DNA of 64,000 bases from Rossellomorea sp. BNER (GCA_024213275.1 JANAVG010000008.1:99392-163391), one strand, 5' to 3'. Shown: positions 34,151 through 45,660, counted from the stretch's first letter. Numbers and translations: made by a program. Notes: generated from the letters alone by a model not told the origin.

Positions 34151-34185
34151 AAATATTAGGGGTAAGGAAATAATACTTTATAAAA

Positions 34186-34222
34186 ACGCCATCTAGAAAT
34201 AGAAAATCTGATGGCGTCTTTT
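34186..34222 (+). terminator. Terminator before yusI
   Basis: ACGCCATC at 34186-34193 pairs with GATGGCGT at 34210-34217, then CTTTTTC. It ends transcription from the nitroreductase side. The rest of the gap to 34380 is the yusI leader. Confidence 0.8.
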
Positions 34223-34380
34223 TCTGCTTTTTCAGTAAGTTATATTCAGTTTTATTGGTCGAAAGCGGCAAGAAGGGATATAATATGAGAGACTACATAC
34301 ATAAAGGATTTTGAGGGGTTTTGTAGAATAATGTATATAATAAGGAATACTCGCTTGTTACATGAAAGGTGGTGAAGGCA

Positions 34381-34740
34381 TTGACGTTGACGTTTTACTC
34401 ATACCCAAAGTGTGGAACATGCAGAAAGGCTAAAGCTTGGCTTGAGAATCAAGGGAAAGATTTTAACGAAGTACATATAGTGGACAATCCACCTTCTAAG
34501 GAAGAACTGAAAAGTCTTTATGAGAAAAGCGGATTGCCATTAAAAAAGTTTTTCAATACAAGTGGAAAAAAATATCGTGAATTAGGTCTTAAAGATAAAG
34601 TGAACAGTGCTTCTGATGAGGAGCTATTAGAAATTCTTTCATCAGATGGGATGTTAATTAAAAGACCTGTTACAACAGATGGTACACATGTTACAGTTGG
34701 GTTTAAAGAAGAACACTTTGAAGAAACTTGGAATAAATGA
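34381..34740 (+). CDS. yusI: ArsC/Spx-family protein YusI
   Basis: A 119-residue thioredoxin-fold protein with CGTC at 11-14 (FYSYPKCGTCRKAKAWL) and a late RPVTTDGTHVTVGF segment. The start TTG at 34381 is preferred because AAGGTGGTG lies about six bases upstream and the product then begins MTLTFYSYPKC like its relatives; a GTG at 34369 is also in frame. The family includes arsenate reductase and the regulator Spx; YusI is of unknown function. It lies 71 bp before gcvH, as in B. subtilis. Confidence 0.88.
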   Translation: MTLTFYSYPKCGTCRKAKAWLENQGKDFNEVHIVDNPPSKEELKSLYEKSGLPLKKFFNTSGKKYRELGLKDKVNSASDEELLEILSSDGMLIKRPVTTDGTHVTVGFKEEHFEETWNK

Positions 34741-34811
34741 TAATGTTTCCTTGCTTTTTAAAGTAGAAATATGTCAATATAAATTTGAACATAAGCTATG
34801 GAGGGATTGGA

Positions 34812-35195
34812 ATGAGTACACCGAAAGAACTACGTTATTCAGAGGAACATGAATGGGTTAAAGATGAAGGGGAGAAAGTTCGTATTGGAATCACGGATTT
34901 TGCTCAATCAGAACTAGGTGACATCGTTTTTGTTGAATTACCTGAAGTTGGTGACGAGATCTCAGCGGACGAGCCATTCGGAAGTGTAGAATCTGTAAAA
35001 ACGGTATCAGAGCTTTATGCACCAGTAAGTGGGAAAGTAGTTGAAGTAAACGAAGAATTAGCTGACAGCCCAGAGTTTGTCAACGAATCTCCGTATGAAA
35101 AAGCATGGATGATTACAGTTGAAGTTTCAGATTCAGCTGATATGGACAAGCTTATGTCTTCAGAGCAATATGACGAAATGATTAAAGAAGGCTAA
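34812..35195 (+). CDS. gcvH: Glycine cleavage system H protein
   Basis: A 127-residue lipoyl carrier. The lipoylation lysine is K63 in [15 protein letters not shown]. The ATG at 34812 follows TATGGAGGGATTGG; an earlier ATG nine codons upstream lacks a ribosome site. In B. subtilis GcvH also relays lipoyl groups to other complexes, which explains why it stands apart from the other glycine cleavage genes. Confidence 0.96.
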   Translation: MSTPKELRYSEEHEWVKDEGEKVRIGITDFAQSELGDIVFVELPEVGDEISADEPFGSVESVKTVSELYAPVSGKVVEVNEELADSPEFVNESPYEKAWMITVEVSDSADMDKLMSSEQYDEMIKEG

Positions 35196-35307
35196 AAATG
35201 ATTAAGATGATCCCAGTAAATCATTGATTTACTGGGATTGTTTTAATATTACTTACTAAACAGATTAAATGTCTGTTCCGTTTTTGGTTGTATCTTAATT
35301 ATAATAA

Positions 35308-35479
35308 GGCTAAAAGATGGTTGTATTATAAATGGATGTTGTGAAAGCAAACCGTTGATAAAGAAGTTGATTGGAGCGCAGGGAGGCTCCCCGCCCGCCC
35401 TGCGGAAAGCAAGCATCTTTCGCTGTAATCAACGACTACTCATTTTTTAAATAAAGCAAAACAGCTTACAAAAACAGCC
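35308..35479. mobile_element. Family C element with short GC-rich core
   Basis: The left arm GGCTAAAAGATGGTTG and the right arm ending ACAGCC are flanked by TATAATAA and TATCATAA (7 of 8 match). The centre holds a 40-bp version of the GC-rich module (GGGAGGCTCCCCGCCCGCCC). It fills the gap between gcvH and yusG. Confidence 0.8.
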
Positions 35480-35552
35480 TATCATAAAGTCGTTCTCATG
35501 TTTATCTCAACTTAGGGAAATCTAATGATAACTTAGTTGGGAGGTTTTTTAG

Positions 35553-35795
35553 ATGACATTAGAATCAAAAAAGTTAAATGTAACAGAAAGAATAGTAGGG
35601 AAAATTAAAAATGGAGAACTCCAGTTTTATTTGGATCAAGAACTTGTTGGAAGAATGCCATTGAATACATCGGAACAAAATGTTCAAATGGAACCTAACT
35701 TTGAACTAAACGGAAATGAGTTTGTTCAAAATTATATGTCTCCTAACCAAAATGAATCACGTTATACAGACTGTGATGAAGGCGGATGGTGCTAA
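35553..35795 (+). CDS. yusG: YusG-like protein
   Basis: An 80-residue hydrophilic protein beginning MTLESKKLNVTERIVGKIKNGELQFYLDQELVGRMP and ending with an acidic, cysteine-bearing tail (YTDCDEGGWC). The ribosome site is GTTGGGAGG. The order gcvH-yusG-yusF-yusE-yusD is that of B. subtilis and supports the name. No function is known; the two tail cysteines could bind metal, which is speculation. Confidence 0.8.
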   Translation: MTLESKKLNVTERIVGKIKNGELQFYLDQELVGRMPLNTSEQNVQMEPNFELNGNEFVQNYMSPNQNESRYTDCDEGGWC

Positions 35796-35939
35796 TTTAG
35801 CGCATAGGTTATGGGCAAGGCCTTACCGGAAGCGGATTTTTTGCTGGAATATTGATAATAATGGTATATTAAAGGACATCATCATACAAAAGATGAATAT
35901 ACTATCATAATCTTATTTACTGATAAGGTGATGATGAAA

Positions 35940-36299
35940 ATGGACGTATTTGATGAAAAAGTCATAATAGTGGAAGGAACCACAGATAAGAGAAAAGTAA
36001 AAGATATTATCAAAGAGCCTGTAGAAATTATCTGCACAAATGGTACCATTAGCATTACAAAACTAGATGAACTTATTGATTCACTATTCTACCGAGATGT
36101 GTATATTCTTGTTGATGCAGATGAAGCAGGTGAAAAACTGCGAAAACAGTTTAAACGTGAATTTCCTGAAGCGGAGCATTTGTACATTGATAAAATGTAT
36201 AAAGAAGTTGCTTCAGCACCAGAAAAGCATCTTGCGTCAGTCCTAACAGGGGCCAATATTGATGTTCACACGGAATATTTGGAAAAAAGGATGAGTTAA
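35940..36299 (+). CDS. yusF: TOPRIM-domain protein YusF
   Basis: A 119-residue single TOPRIM domain. The glutamate motif is VIIVEGTTDKRKV near the start and the DxD motif is YILVDADEAGEKL. Related small TOPRIM proteins cleave RNA (RNase M5 type) or act on DNA. I start it at 35940 with AAGGTGATG as ribosome site; GTG 35928 and the ATGs at 35931 and 35934 are also in frame. It is followed after five bases by yusE, so they are coupled. Confidence 0.86.
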   Translation: MDVFDEKVIIVEGTTDKRKVKDIIKEPVEIICTNGTISITKLDELIDSLFYRDVYILVDADEAGEKLRKQFKREFPEAEHLYIDKMYKEVASAPEKHLASVLTGANIDVHTEYLEKRMS

Positions 36300-36304
36300 T
36301 TAGT

Positions 36305-36625
36305 ATGACGCCGGATTGGTCATTAGTAGAAATAGAAAATGGAATAAAGCAGGAAAGGGTATTTGCTCTTTATTTATATACACCAATGTGTGGGACATGC
36401 CAATTAGCCGGCAAAATGTTATCAATTGTTGAGAAAACAATGCCACAAATGAGCTTTGCAAGATCAGATTTAAACTTTATCCCTCAGCTAGCAGAAGAGT
36501 ATTCAGTGGAAAGCGTACCTTGTTTGCTTCTTTTTAAAAATAACGAATTGCAAGACAAACTTTACGCTTTTCACTCGGTTCCATTTCTTTATGAACAACT
36601 CTTAAAGTTGGATGGAAGTAAATAG
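36305..36625 (+). CDS. yusE: Thioredoxin-like protein YusE
   Basis: A 106-residue thioredoxin fold with the redox motif CGTC in YTPMCGTCQLAGKML and the cis-proline segment ESVPCLLLFK. It follows yusF by five bases and ends with a terminator at 36676. Partner and substrate are unknown. A nearby thioredoxin-like paralogue with CPDC is encoded at 10861-11178. Confidence 0.88.
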   Translation: MTPDWSLVEIENGIKQERVFALYLYTPMCGTCQLAGKMLSIVEKTMPQMSFARSDLNFIPQLAEEYSVESVPCLLLFKNNELQDKLYAFHSVPFLYEQLLKLDGSK

Positions 36626-36675
36626 AAAAGTTTTTATTGGTAATTAATGTAATTTAATTTAAGTTTTTATTAACC

Positions 36676-36703
36676 AGACTCTTGTTAGGGTCTTTTTTTT
36701 TTT
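36676..36703 (+). terminator. Terminator after yusE
   Basis: AGACTC (36676-36681) pairs with GGGTCT (36688-36693) with one G-T pair, followed by ten or more Ts. Confidence 0.8.
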
Positions 36704-36708
36704 GTTGA

Positions 36709-36870
36709 GGCTGTTTTCGCAAAAATTGTTGCTTTTCGAACAAGAGTAGAAATCCGTAATGATTAAAGTTTCGGGGCATTTTTTCGTCCAATCAATAAGT
36801 GTTTTACTGATATTAAATGATTTATGATGCATATAATTGATTAAAAGCAACAAAGTATACGAAAAGAGCC
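36709..36870. mobile_element. Family C element, 162-bp copy with perfect 8-bp target repeat
   Basis: Ends GGCTGTTTTCGCAAAAATTG and ACAAAGTATACGAAAAGAGCC are inverted. The element is flanked by TTTGTTGA at 36701-36708 and 36871-36878, an exact 8-bp duplication. It is the same length as the copy at 31294-31455 and lies in the opposite orientation. No gene is inside. Confidence 0.88.
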
Positions 36871-36943
36871 TTTGTTGAAGTTTCTTTTAATTCAGCTTAG
36901 TCCTAAAACTCTTGTGAGCAGCAAACTCAATGGGTTACTTGTT

Positions 36944-37048
36944 CTTTTCTAGTGCCTAGGGATATAAATTAAGTCACCAAGGGAAAGACACCCTTCATAG
37001 GTGACTCGCCTTATGCTTGTAGAAGTTGTTCGTTTCCGCTTCTATTTT
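36944..37048 (-). repeat. Family B repeat, degenerate copy
   Basis: CTTTTCTAGTGCCTAGGGAT, GTCACC facing AGGTGAC around CACCC, CTTATGCTTGTAG and GTTCGTTTCCGC remain in order. The outer palindrome is shortened. No gene abuts this copy. The rest of the 623-bp yusE-yusD gap is AT-rich and shows no gene. Confidence 0.7.
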
Positions 37049-37249
37049 TGAACAAATATGTTTCAAATATATACATATTTCTCAGGAAATATTAGCTAAT
37101 TTGTCTATTGATTGAGAAAAGGGAGGAAATTGATGTCTATTCGACAGTGAAAGTAAAATCCTTTAAAAAGATGTCGATGATTAATAAAAGGAAATATTCC
37201 CTTAAAGTGGAATTAAGGTTAAGAGAGGAACTAAATAGGGGTGAAAACA

Positions 37250-37597
37250 ATGAAAGAAGAAATCATGAGAGTCCTGGAAGAATGTCAGTCTCGGTTTCAT
37301 TTAAGAATGCTTTTGCCTGAAGTGCCTTTTTTAATCACCTTAGAATCTTTGACAGCCAAATATACCATTTCTTTAAAGAAATATGAATCACCAAAGATTG
37401 TCCAGGAATCTAATAACGATTTTTACATTTTTGCAGATGAGGAAATGATGGTTGATCTATTAAAAGGAAATGAACGGTTGACTGCTTTAGTTGATTCAGG
37501 ACATGTGAAGATTAACGGTTCTTTTAGAGGTTTATTATTTGCAGAGGCGGTATTATGGCTTTGTAGGGAACATGAGGTAATTCCGGTCACGATTTAG
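37250..37597 (+). CDS. yusD: YusD-like protein (SCP2-like, tentative)
   Basis: A 115-residue cytoplasmic protein starting MKEEIMRVLEECQSRFHLRM. The central region (FYIFADEEMMVDLLKGNERLTALVDSGHVKINGSFRGLLFAEAVLWL) looks like a small SCP2-type lipid-binding fold, which is tentative. The start at 37250 has AGGGGTG seven bases upstream. Its place between yusE and the methionine transporter matches B. subtilis yusD. Function is unknown. Confidence 0.75.
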   Translation: MKEEIMRVLEECQSRFHLRMLLPEVPFLITLESLTAKYTISLKKYESPKIVQESNNDFYIFADEEMMVDLLKGNERLTALVDSGHVKINGSFRGLLFAEAVLWLCREHEVIPVTI

Positions 37598-37643
37598 TAA
37601 AGAAATCGCTGTTGTTCAAGGGAATTTCGGTAATAAAATTTCG

Positions 37644-37672
37644 TTGACATTAAAAAAGTCCCATGATAAACT
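37644..37672 (+). promoter_or_regulatory. Promoter of the met transport operon
   Basis: TTGACA at 37644-37649 and TAAACT at 37667-37672 are 17 bp apart, about 40 bp upstream of the SAM riboswitch. Confidence 0.65.
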
Positions 37673-37711
37673 CATAATCATAAATCAAGAAATCGACAAA
37701 AAATTTAATAG

Positions 37712-37880
37712 TTACTCTTATCAAGAGTGGTGGAGGGATGTGCCCTTTGAAGCCCGGCAACCGTCAAATTAATTGAAATGGTGCCAATTCACACAAAGTT
37801 TATGAACTTTGGAAGATGAGAGAGAGGACCATATAGATCATTATGCCTTTCTGCTCATCAGCAGGAAGGCATTTTTTATT
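37712..37880 (+). ncRNA. SAM-I (S-box) riboswitch with terminator
   Basis: The S-box blocks are readable in order: CTTATCAAGAGTGGTGGAGG (37717-37736), GAAGCCCGGCAACCG, ATGGTGCCAATTC and GATGAGAG. An intrinsic terminator follows (ATGCCTTTCTGC region pairing with GCAGGAAGGCAT, then T6). SAM binding stabilises the terminator. Downstream genes are metNPQ, a standard target. Confidence 0.97.
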
Positions 37881-37970
37881 TCTTTTTTAAAAAAAGTTAC
37901 TCAGTCATCATAAGTACAAACATAATTCATACTATACAAATGTGTTTAGTTGGGGAGAAGGTGAAGGTGC

Positions 37971-38996
37971 ATGATAAAGATATCAAATGTGAAAAAAGTG
38001 TTTACTTCAAAATCAGGGTCCATTCAAGCTGTTTCAGATGTGAATTTGGATATACAAGATGGTGAGATTTTTGGAGTGATTGGATATAGTGGAGCCGGTA
38101 AAAGTACATTAATTCGGATGTTGAACGGACTTGAAGTTCCAACAGACGGGTCGATTGATGTAAATGGTCAGCTTGTTTCACAAATTAAAGGTGCGAAGCT
38201 TCGCCAAGCACGTCAAAGAATTAGCATGATCTTTCAACACTTTAATTTATTGTGGTCCAGAACAGTTAAAGACAATATCTCCTTTCCACTTGAAATAGCT
38301 GGTGTTTCAAAAGTGGAAAGAAAAAGACGAGTTGAAGAGCTAATTGAATTAGTTGGGTTAGAGGGTAGAGGTGATGCGTACCCGTCTCAATTAAGTGGAG
38401 GTCAGAAGCAAAGGGTAGGAATTGCAAGAGCATTAGCGAATAATCCAGAAGTATTGCTTTGTGACGAAGCGACTTCGGCTCTTGATCCACAAACAACAGA
38501 TTCAATATTAGAACTACTTGTGGATATTAACAAACGATTAGGATTAACAATTGTTTTAATTACTCATGAGATGCATGTCATTCGAAAGATTTGCCATCGA
38601 GTAGCAGTAATGGAAGATGGGCGTGTGGTGGAAAAAGGCAATGTTTTAGATGTATTTAAATCACCACAACAAACGATTACTAAAAAATTCGTTGGAGAGG
38701 TTTCAGAACCAGAAGAAACGAAAGAAACGATTGAGCACCTTCTCGAAAATTACCCTAGTGGTAAGGTTATCAAACTAACGTTTGTAGGGGAATCAGCTGG
38801 GCAACCGGTTGTGACAAGCCTAATTCGAAATTTTGAACTTGAAGTGAATATTCTTCAAGGAAAAATATCTCAAACTCAAAATGGAGCATATGGAACGCTC
38901 TTCTTACATGTAAATGGATCAGAGGAAGAAGAGCATAAAGCAGTAGATTTTTTAAGAGAGCAGTCAGTCCAAGTGGAGGTGATGACGCATGCTTGA
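37971..38996 (+). CDS. metN: Methionine ABC transporter ATPase MetN
   Basis: A 341-residue ABC ATPase. Walker A is GYSGAGKST, the signature LSGGQKQRVGIARALA, Walker B VLLCDEATSALDP and the H-loop LITHEMH. The last ~90 residues form the NIL regulatory domain (VIKLTFVGESAGQPVVTSLI) that binds methionine in this family. It is the first gene under the SAM riboswitch and overlaps metP by eight bases. Confidence 0.97.
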   Translation: MIKISNVKKVFTSKSGSIQAVSDVNLDIQDGEIFGVIGYSGAGKSTLIRMLNGLEVPTDGSIDVNGQLVSQIKGAKLRQARQRISMIFQHFNLLWSRTVKDNISFPLEIAGVSKVERKRRVEELIELVGLEGRGDAYPSQLSGGQKQRVGIARALANNPEVLLCDEATSALDPQTTDSILELLVDINKRLGLTIVLITHEMHVIRKICHRVAVMEDGRVVEKGNVLDVFKSPQQTITKKFVGEVSEPEETKETIEHLLENYPSGKVIKLTFVGESAGQPVVTSLIRNFELEVNILQGKISQTQNGAYGTLFLHVNGSEEEEHKAVDFLREQSVQVEVMTHA

Positions 38997-39657
38997 AAAC
39001 ATCTTTCCGAATGTGGACTGGGAGAAAATGTGGGAAGCCACCGTTGAAACGATGTATATGACGGGGATGGCAGTAGTCATAACATTTATTTTAGGAATCA
39101 TTCTAGGATTATTACTTTTTTTAACCTCTAAAAATAATATTTGGGAAAATCGCATCGTTTATATGATTACTAGTGCAGTAGTCAATGTTTTTCGTTCGAT
39201 CCCTTTCATCATATTAATTGTGTTACTCATTCCATTTACGAAGTTTTTAATTGGAACAATCCGTGGAGCAAATGCAGCATTACCAGCATTGATCATTGGA
39301 GCAGCTCCATTTTACGCACGAATGGTGGAAATTGCGCTAAGGGAAATTAATAAGGGTGTCATTGAGGCCGCGAAATCAATGGGAGCAAGAACATCTACAA
39401 TTGTATGGAAGGTTTTACTTCCTGAATCAATGCCAGCTCTTGTATCAGGGCTTACTGTAACGGCGATTGCACTGGTTGGGTTTACAGCAATGGCTGGTGT
39501 AATCGGAGCAGGCGGCCTTGGGAATCTAGCTTACTTAGATGGATTTCAACGTAGTCGAGATGACGTGACATTAGCGGCTACCATCATTATTTTGATTATT
39601 GTTTTTGCCATTCAATTTATTGGAGATACTATCACAAAAATCTTAGATAAACGATAA
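38989..39657 (+). CDS. metP: Methionine ABC transporter permease MetP
   Basis: A 222-residue permease with about five helices. The EAA loop that docks on MetN is IEAAKSMGARTSTIVWKVLLPESMP. Conserved FRSIPFIILIVLLIP is also present. It overlaps metN by eight bases and is followed 14 bp later by metQ, so all three are co-transcribed. It carries methionine across the membrane as a dimer. Confidence 0.97.
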   Translation: MLENIFPNVDWEKMWEATVETMYMTGMAVVITFILGIILGLLLFLTSKNNIWENRIVYMITSAVVNVFRSIPFIILIVLLIPFTKFLIGTIRGANAALPALIIGAAPFYARMVEIALREINKGVIEAAKSMGARTSTIVWKVLLPESMPALVSGLTVTAIALVGFTAMAGVIGAGGLGNLAYLDGFQRSRDDVTLAATIIILIIVFAIQFIGDTITKILDKR

Positions 39658-39671
39658 AGGAGAGGTCAACT

Positions 39672-40502
39672 ATGAAAAAGTGGATAGCAGGTTTATTAAC
39701 AGCAACAAGTATTTTCGGTCTTGCAGCATGCGGTAACGGTGGAGAAAGTGAGGGAAGTACTGAATCAAAAGAAATTGTTGTAGGTGCTTCGAACGTTCCG
39801 CACGCTGAAATTTTAGAAAAGGCACAACCATTGCTTGAAGAAAAAGGATATGAATTAAAAATTGAGCCTTATCAGGATTATATTTTTCCTAACAAAGATT
39901 TAGCTAATGGCGATATTGACGCTAACTACTTTCAACATATCCCATACCTGGAATCTCAAAAAGAAGAGCATGGCTATGACTTTGTAAATGCAGGCGGAAT
40001 CCATATTGAACCAATTGGAGTTTATTCAAAGAAATATGATTCCCTTAAAGAACTTCCAGAAGGTGCTACTATCCTTATGAGTAATTCAGTAGCCGACCAT
40101 GGTCGTATCCTTTCTTTATTAGAAAAAGAAGGATTAATCACTTTAAAAGATGGCGTTGAAAAAACAAAAGCAACACTAGAGGATATTAAGGATAATCCAA
40201 AGAACATTCAGTTTGATTACGAATACGAAGCAGCACTACTACCTGAATACTATAAAAACGGAGAAGGGGATGCTGTCCTTATTAACTCCAACTATGCGAT
40301 TGATGCTGGAATCAACCCATTAGAAGATTCAATTGCGATTGAAAAATCCGACTCACCTTACGTAAACGTCATCGCTGTTCAGAAGGGTGATGAAGATAAC
40401 AAAGCGGTGAAAGCATTAGTAGAAGTACTACGCTCAAAAGAAATCCAAGACTTCATCCTAGAAGAATGGAAAGGGGCAGTTGTACCAGTAACAGAAGAAT
40501 AA
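39672..40502 (+). CDS. metQ: Methionine-binding lipoprotein MetQ
   Basis: A 276-residue NlpA/MetQ-family lipoprotein. The signal ends at lipobox LAACGN (Cys21 region). The family motif GASNVPHAEILE and PYLESQKEEHGYDFVNAGGIHIEPIGVYSKK follow. It binds L-methionine (and perhaps D-isomers or sulfoxide) and delivers it to MetNP. Last gene of the operon; the D-type hairpin at 40533 lies 30 bp after its stop and may end the transcript. Confidence 0.96.
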   Translation: MKKWIAGLLTATSIFGLAACGNGGESEGSTESKEIVVGASNVPHAEILEKAQPLLEEKGYELKIEPYQDYIFPNKDLANGDIDANYFQHIPYLESQKEEHGYDFVNAGGIHIEPIGVYSKKYDSLKELPEGATILMSNSVADHGRILSLLEKEGLITLKDGVEKTKATLEDIKDNPKNIQFDYEYEAALLPEYYKNGEGDAVLINSNYAIDAGINPLEDSIAIEKSDSPYVNVIAVQKGDEDNKAVKALVEVLRSKEIQDFILEEWKGAVVPVTEE

Positions 40503-40532
40503 AAATAAAACTTTACTGCTTTAAACCACTGC

Positions 40533-40582
40533 GGGACGGTTCTCGAATGCGTTAATACATTAACGCATTCGGGTACCGTCCC
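40533..40582. repeat. Family D hairpin repeat, copy 1
   Basis: GGGACGGTTCTCGAATGCGT faces ACGCATTCGGGTACCGTCCC across a short AT loop. A second copy lies at 54820-54869, and both are preceded by TTAAA-CACTG. The remaining 230 bp before the yurZ gene hold no supported gene. Confidence 0.85.
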
Positions 40583-40814
40583 TATTTGTTGTAAAAGTAG
40601 AAATGAGGAAGGCACCACCAGGGAGATCCGTAAGGTGTGGGTTACTGCGAAGTTGCTACAGGTTGCCACAGATTTGGTTGATTCTTCTTAAATTGAACTT
40701 AGCCTTTTGTTCCTTTATCCACGGAAACCTTTGGATTTTTCTTTAAATATTCAAAGGTCTTTTGGTTCATACTATCCCTGATTTATGAATAGAGGAAATG
40801 GAGCTGAATTAAGA

Positions 40815-41180
40815 ATGGAATTTGAACCAAGAAATTCTACCGAAGAGATCCTTCACCACTATAAAGCTGGAATAGGGTTATTTACCGAAAAGATGCCAGG
40901 ACTTGCAGAGCATTTTAATTCCTTTTCAGAAGAGTGTTTTAAAGAAGGTGTGTTAACTAAGAAAGACAAACAACTTATTGCCTTAGGAATTAGTTTGTAT
41001 TCCCAAGATGAGTATTGCATTGTCTATCATATTAAAGGCTGTTTAGATCAGGGATGTTCGGAACAAGAGATTTATGAAGCTGTTGGTGTCACAGCCGCAT
41101 TTGGTGGAGGAGCAACAATGAGTCAAGCGGTCACTCTTGTCCAAGAGTGTGTACAGGAATTAAATCAGCTAAAACAGTAA
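40815..41180 (+). CDS. yurZ: Carboxymuconolactone decarboxylase-family protein YurZ
   Basis: A 121-residue AhpD/CMD-like helical protein. It shows KDKQLIALGISLYSQDEYCIVYHIKGCLDQGCSEQEIYEAVGVTAAFGGG; the usual CxxH redox pair is replaced by C-x3-H (EYCIVYH), as in some relatives. The ATG at 40815 has GGAG about twelve bases upstream; an earlier ATG lacks any ribosome site. It stands before sufC as in B. subtilis. Function is unproven, perhaps peroxide or thiol chemistry. Confidence 0.85.
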   Translation: MEFEPRNSTEEILHHYKAGIGLFTEKMPGLAEHFNSFSEECFKEGVLTKKDKQLIALGISLYSQDEYCIVYHIKGCLDQGCSEQEIYEAVGVTAAFGGGATMSQAVTLVQECVQELNQLKQ

Positions 41181-41426
41181 AAATAAAAAAGTGGAGCACA
41201 ATCAACCACAACCATCTTTTTCAAACTAGATATCAGAATATTTAGTATACGGCCGGTATATCGTGAAAAACTAAGAGTCGGGGACCACACCATTTGTAAA
41301 GAACTATATGGTCCTTATAGGATGAAAAATCAATTATTATCGGTTTTGCTATATATTTATGAGGGTAGTAACATTATAAATGTGTTAAAAATCTGAAAGG
41401 AATGATTAATTATTAACTCTCTTAAT

Positions 41427-41603
41427 ATGGAGTACACAAATGAAATGGAGAAAGCTATGCATAGCGCCCATGGAATAGGTTATGAGGTGTACAAACGAAA
41501 GCATGAAATACGTATGCAAGTAGAACGAAGAAGAGAGAATGACTACATTCAAAGTAGAAGATTGATTGCTGACCTTGATCGGAAGGTACATGCCCATTTA
41601 TAA
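41427..41603 (+). CDS. Possible small charged protein, 58 residues
   Basis: ATG at 41427 to TAA at 41601. The product begins MEYTNEMEKAMHSAHGIG and is a strongly charged helix-like sequence (KRKHEIRMQVERRRENDY). Codon use looks coding, but the nearest ribosome site AAAGGAATG lies more than 20 bp upstream of the ATG, so the start could be a rare ATT. No family is recognised. The flanking stretches 41181-41426 and 41604-41893 hold no other gene. Confidence 0.45.
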   Translation: MEYTNEMEKAMHSAHGIGYEVYKRKHEIRMQVERRRENDYIQSRRLIADLDRKVHAHL

Positions 41604-41654
41604 TTGAACTTGATAACGAAGTAAAAGCTGATATAATAAGGAAGAAAAGAGGAG

Positions 41655-41692
41655 AAACCAGTGTCTGACACCAGATGACTGGTTTTTCTTTT
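41655..41692 (+). terminator. Hairpin after the small gene
   Basis: AAACCAGT near 41655 pairs with ACTGGTTT near 41680, with a T-rich tail; GTGTCTGACAC sits inside as a smaller palindrome. It ends transcription before the suf operon. Confidence 0.65.
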
Positions 41693-41893
41693 GAACAACA
41701 AAAGCAGTTTGCACATTTTTTTACTCCTTTTCAGTACATACTAATAGCTATTTTTGTGCCATTGGATTAACATTTTGCACATAGTTGAAAGAGTTGCTTA
41801 TAACTTTTATTTGTTATAAGATTGTAATGAGAATAAATTGAGAATGACTAATGAATTTTCAAAAATTTTTTATAAAGACACGGAGGTATAAAC

Positions 41894-42679
41894 ATGGCAG
41901 GTTCAACACTAACTATTACAGATCTTCATGTTGAAATTGAAGGAAAAGAAATCCTTAAGGGAGTTAATTTAGAGGTGAAAGGTGGAGAAATCCACGCAAT
42001 TATGGGGCCGAACGGAACTGGTAAATCGACTTTATCATCCGCAATTATGGGGCACCCAAAATACAAAGTTACAAAAGGAAGCATTACATTTGATGGTAAA
42101 GATGTTCTTGAGATGGAAGTAGATGAACGTGCTCAAGTAGGTCTATTCCTAGCAATGCAATATCCAAGTGAAATCAGTGGTGTAACGAACGCAGACTTCT
42201 TACGTTCTGCTATCAATAGTCGTCGCGAAGAAGGACAAGAAATTTCTCTTATGAAATTCATTCGTCAAATGGATTCAACAATGGATTTACTAGAGATGGA
42301 TCAGGATATGGCGCAACGTTACCTTAATGAAGGGTTCTCGGGTGGAGAGAAGAAACGTAACGAAATCCTTCAATTAATGATGCTTGAACCAAAAATTGCA
42401 ATCCTTGATGAAATCGATTCAGGTCTAGACATTGATGCCCTTAAAGTAGTATCAAAAGGAATCAATGAAATGCGTGGAGAAGATTTCGGATGCTTAATTA
42501 TTACTCACTATCAACGTCTTCTAAACTACATTACTCCAGATAAAGTACACGTAATGATGCAAGGTAGAGTTGTGAAATCTGGTGGACCTGAGCTTGCTAA
42601 GCGTCTTGAAGCTGAAGGATATGACTGGATTAAAGAAGAACTAGGTATTAAAGACGAAACTGTCGGCCAAGAGGCGTAA
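41894..42679 (+). CDS. sufC: Fe-S assembly ATPase SufC
   Basis: A 261-residue ABC-type ATPase. Walker A is GPNGTGKST, the signature region FSGGEKKRNEILQLM and Walker B IAILDEIDSGLDID, all typical of SufC. It has no membrane partner and works with SufB and SufD in the cytoplasm as scaffold for Fe-S clusters. First gene of sufCDSUB, the sole general Fe-S assembly system of most bacilli. Confidence 0.97.
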   Translation: MAGSTLTITDLHVEIEGKEILKGVNLEVKGGEIHAIMGPNGTGKSTLSSAIMGHPKYKVTKGSITFDGKDVLEMEVDERAQVGLFLAMQYPSEISGVTNADFLRSAINSRREEGQEISLMKFIRQMDSTMDLLEMDQDMAQRYLNEGFSGGEKKRNEILQLMMLEPKIAILDEIDSGLDIDALKVVSKGINEMRGEDFGCLIITHYQRLLNYITPDKVHVMMQGRVVKSGGPELAKRLEAEGYDWIKEELGIKDETVGQEA

Positions 42680-42696
42680 GTGTTAGGGGGATTAAA

Positions 42697-45660
<2,964 letters not shown>

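Noticed and set aside
37108-37320. 70-codon frame overlapping the yusD start
   Set aside because: Lacks a proper start and overlaps the ribosome site and first codons of yusD in another frame.
40699-40770. Minus-strand 23-codon frame starting MNQKTFEYLKKNPKVSVDKG
   Set aside because: A similar FEYLKK string can be read near 48180, but both are tiny, with weak ribosome sites; chance or relic.
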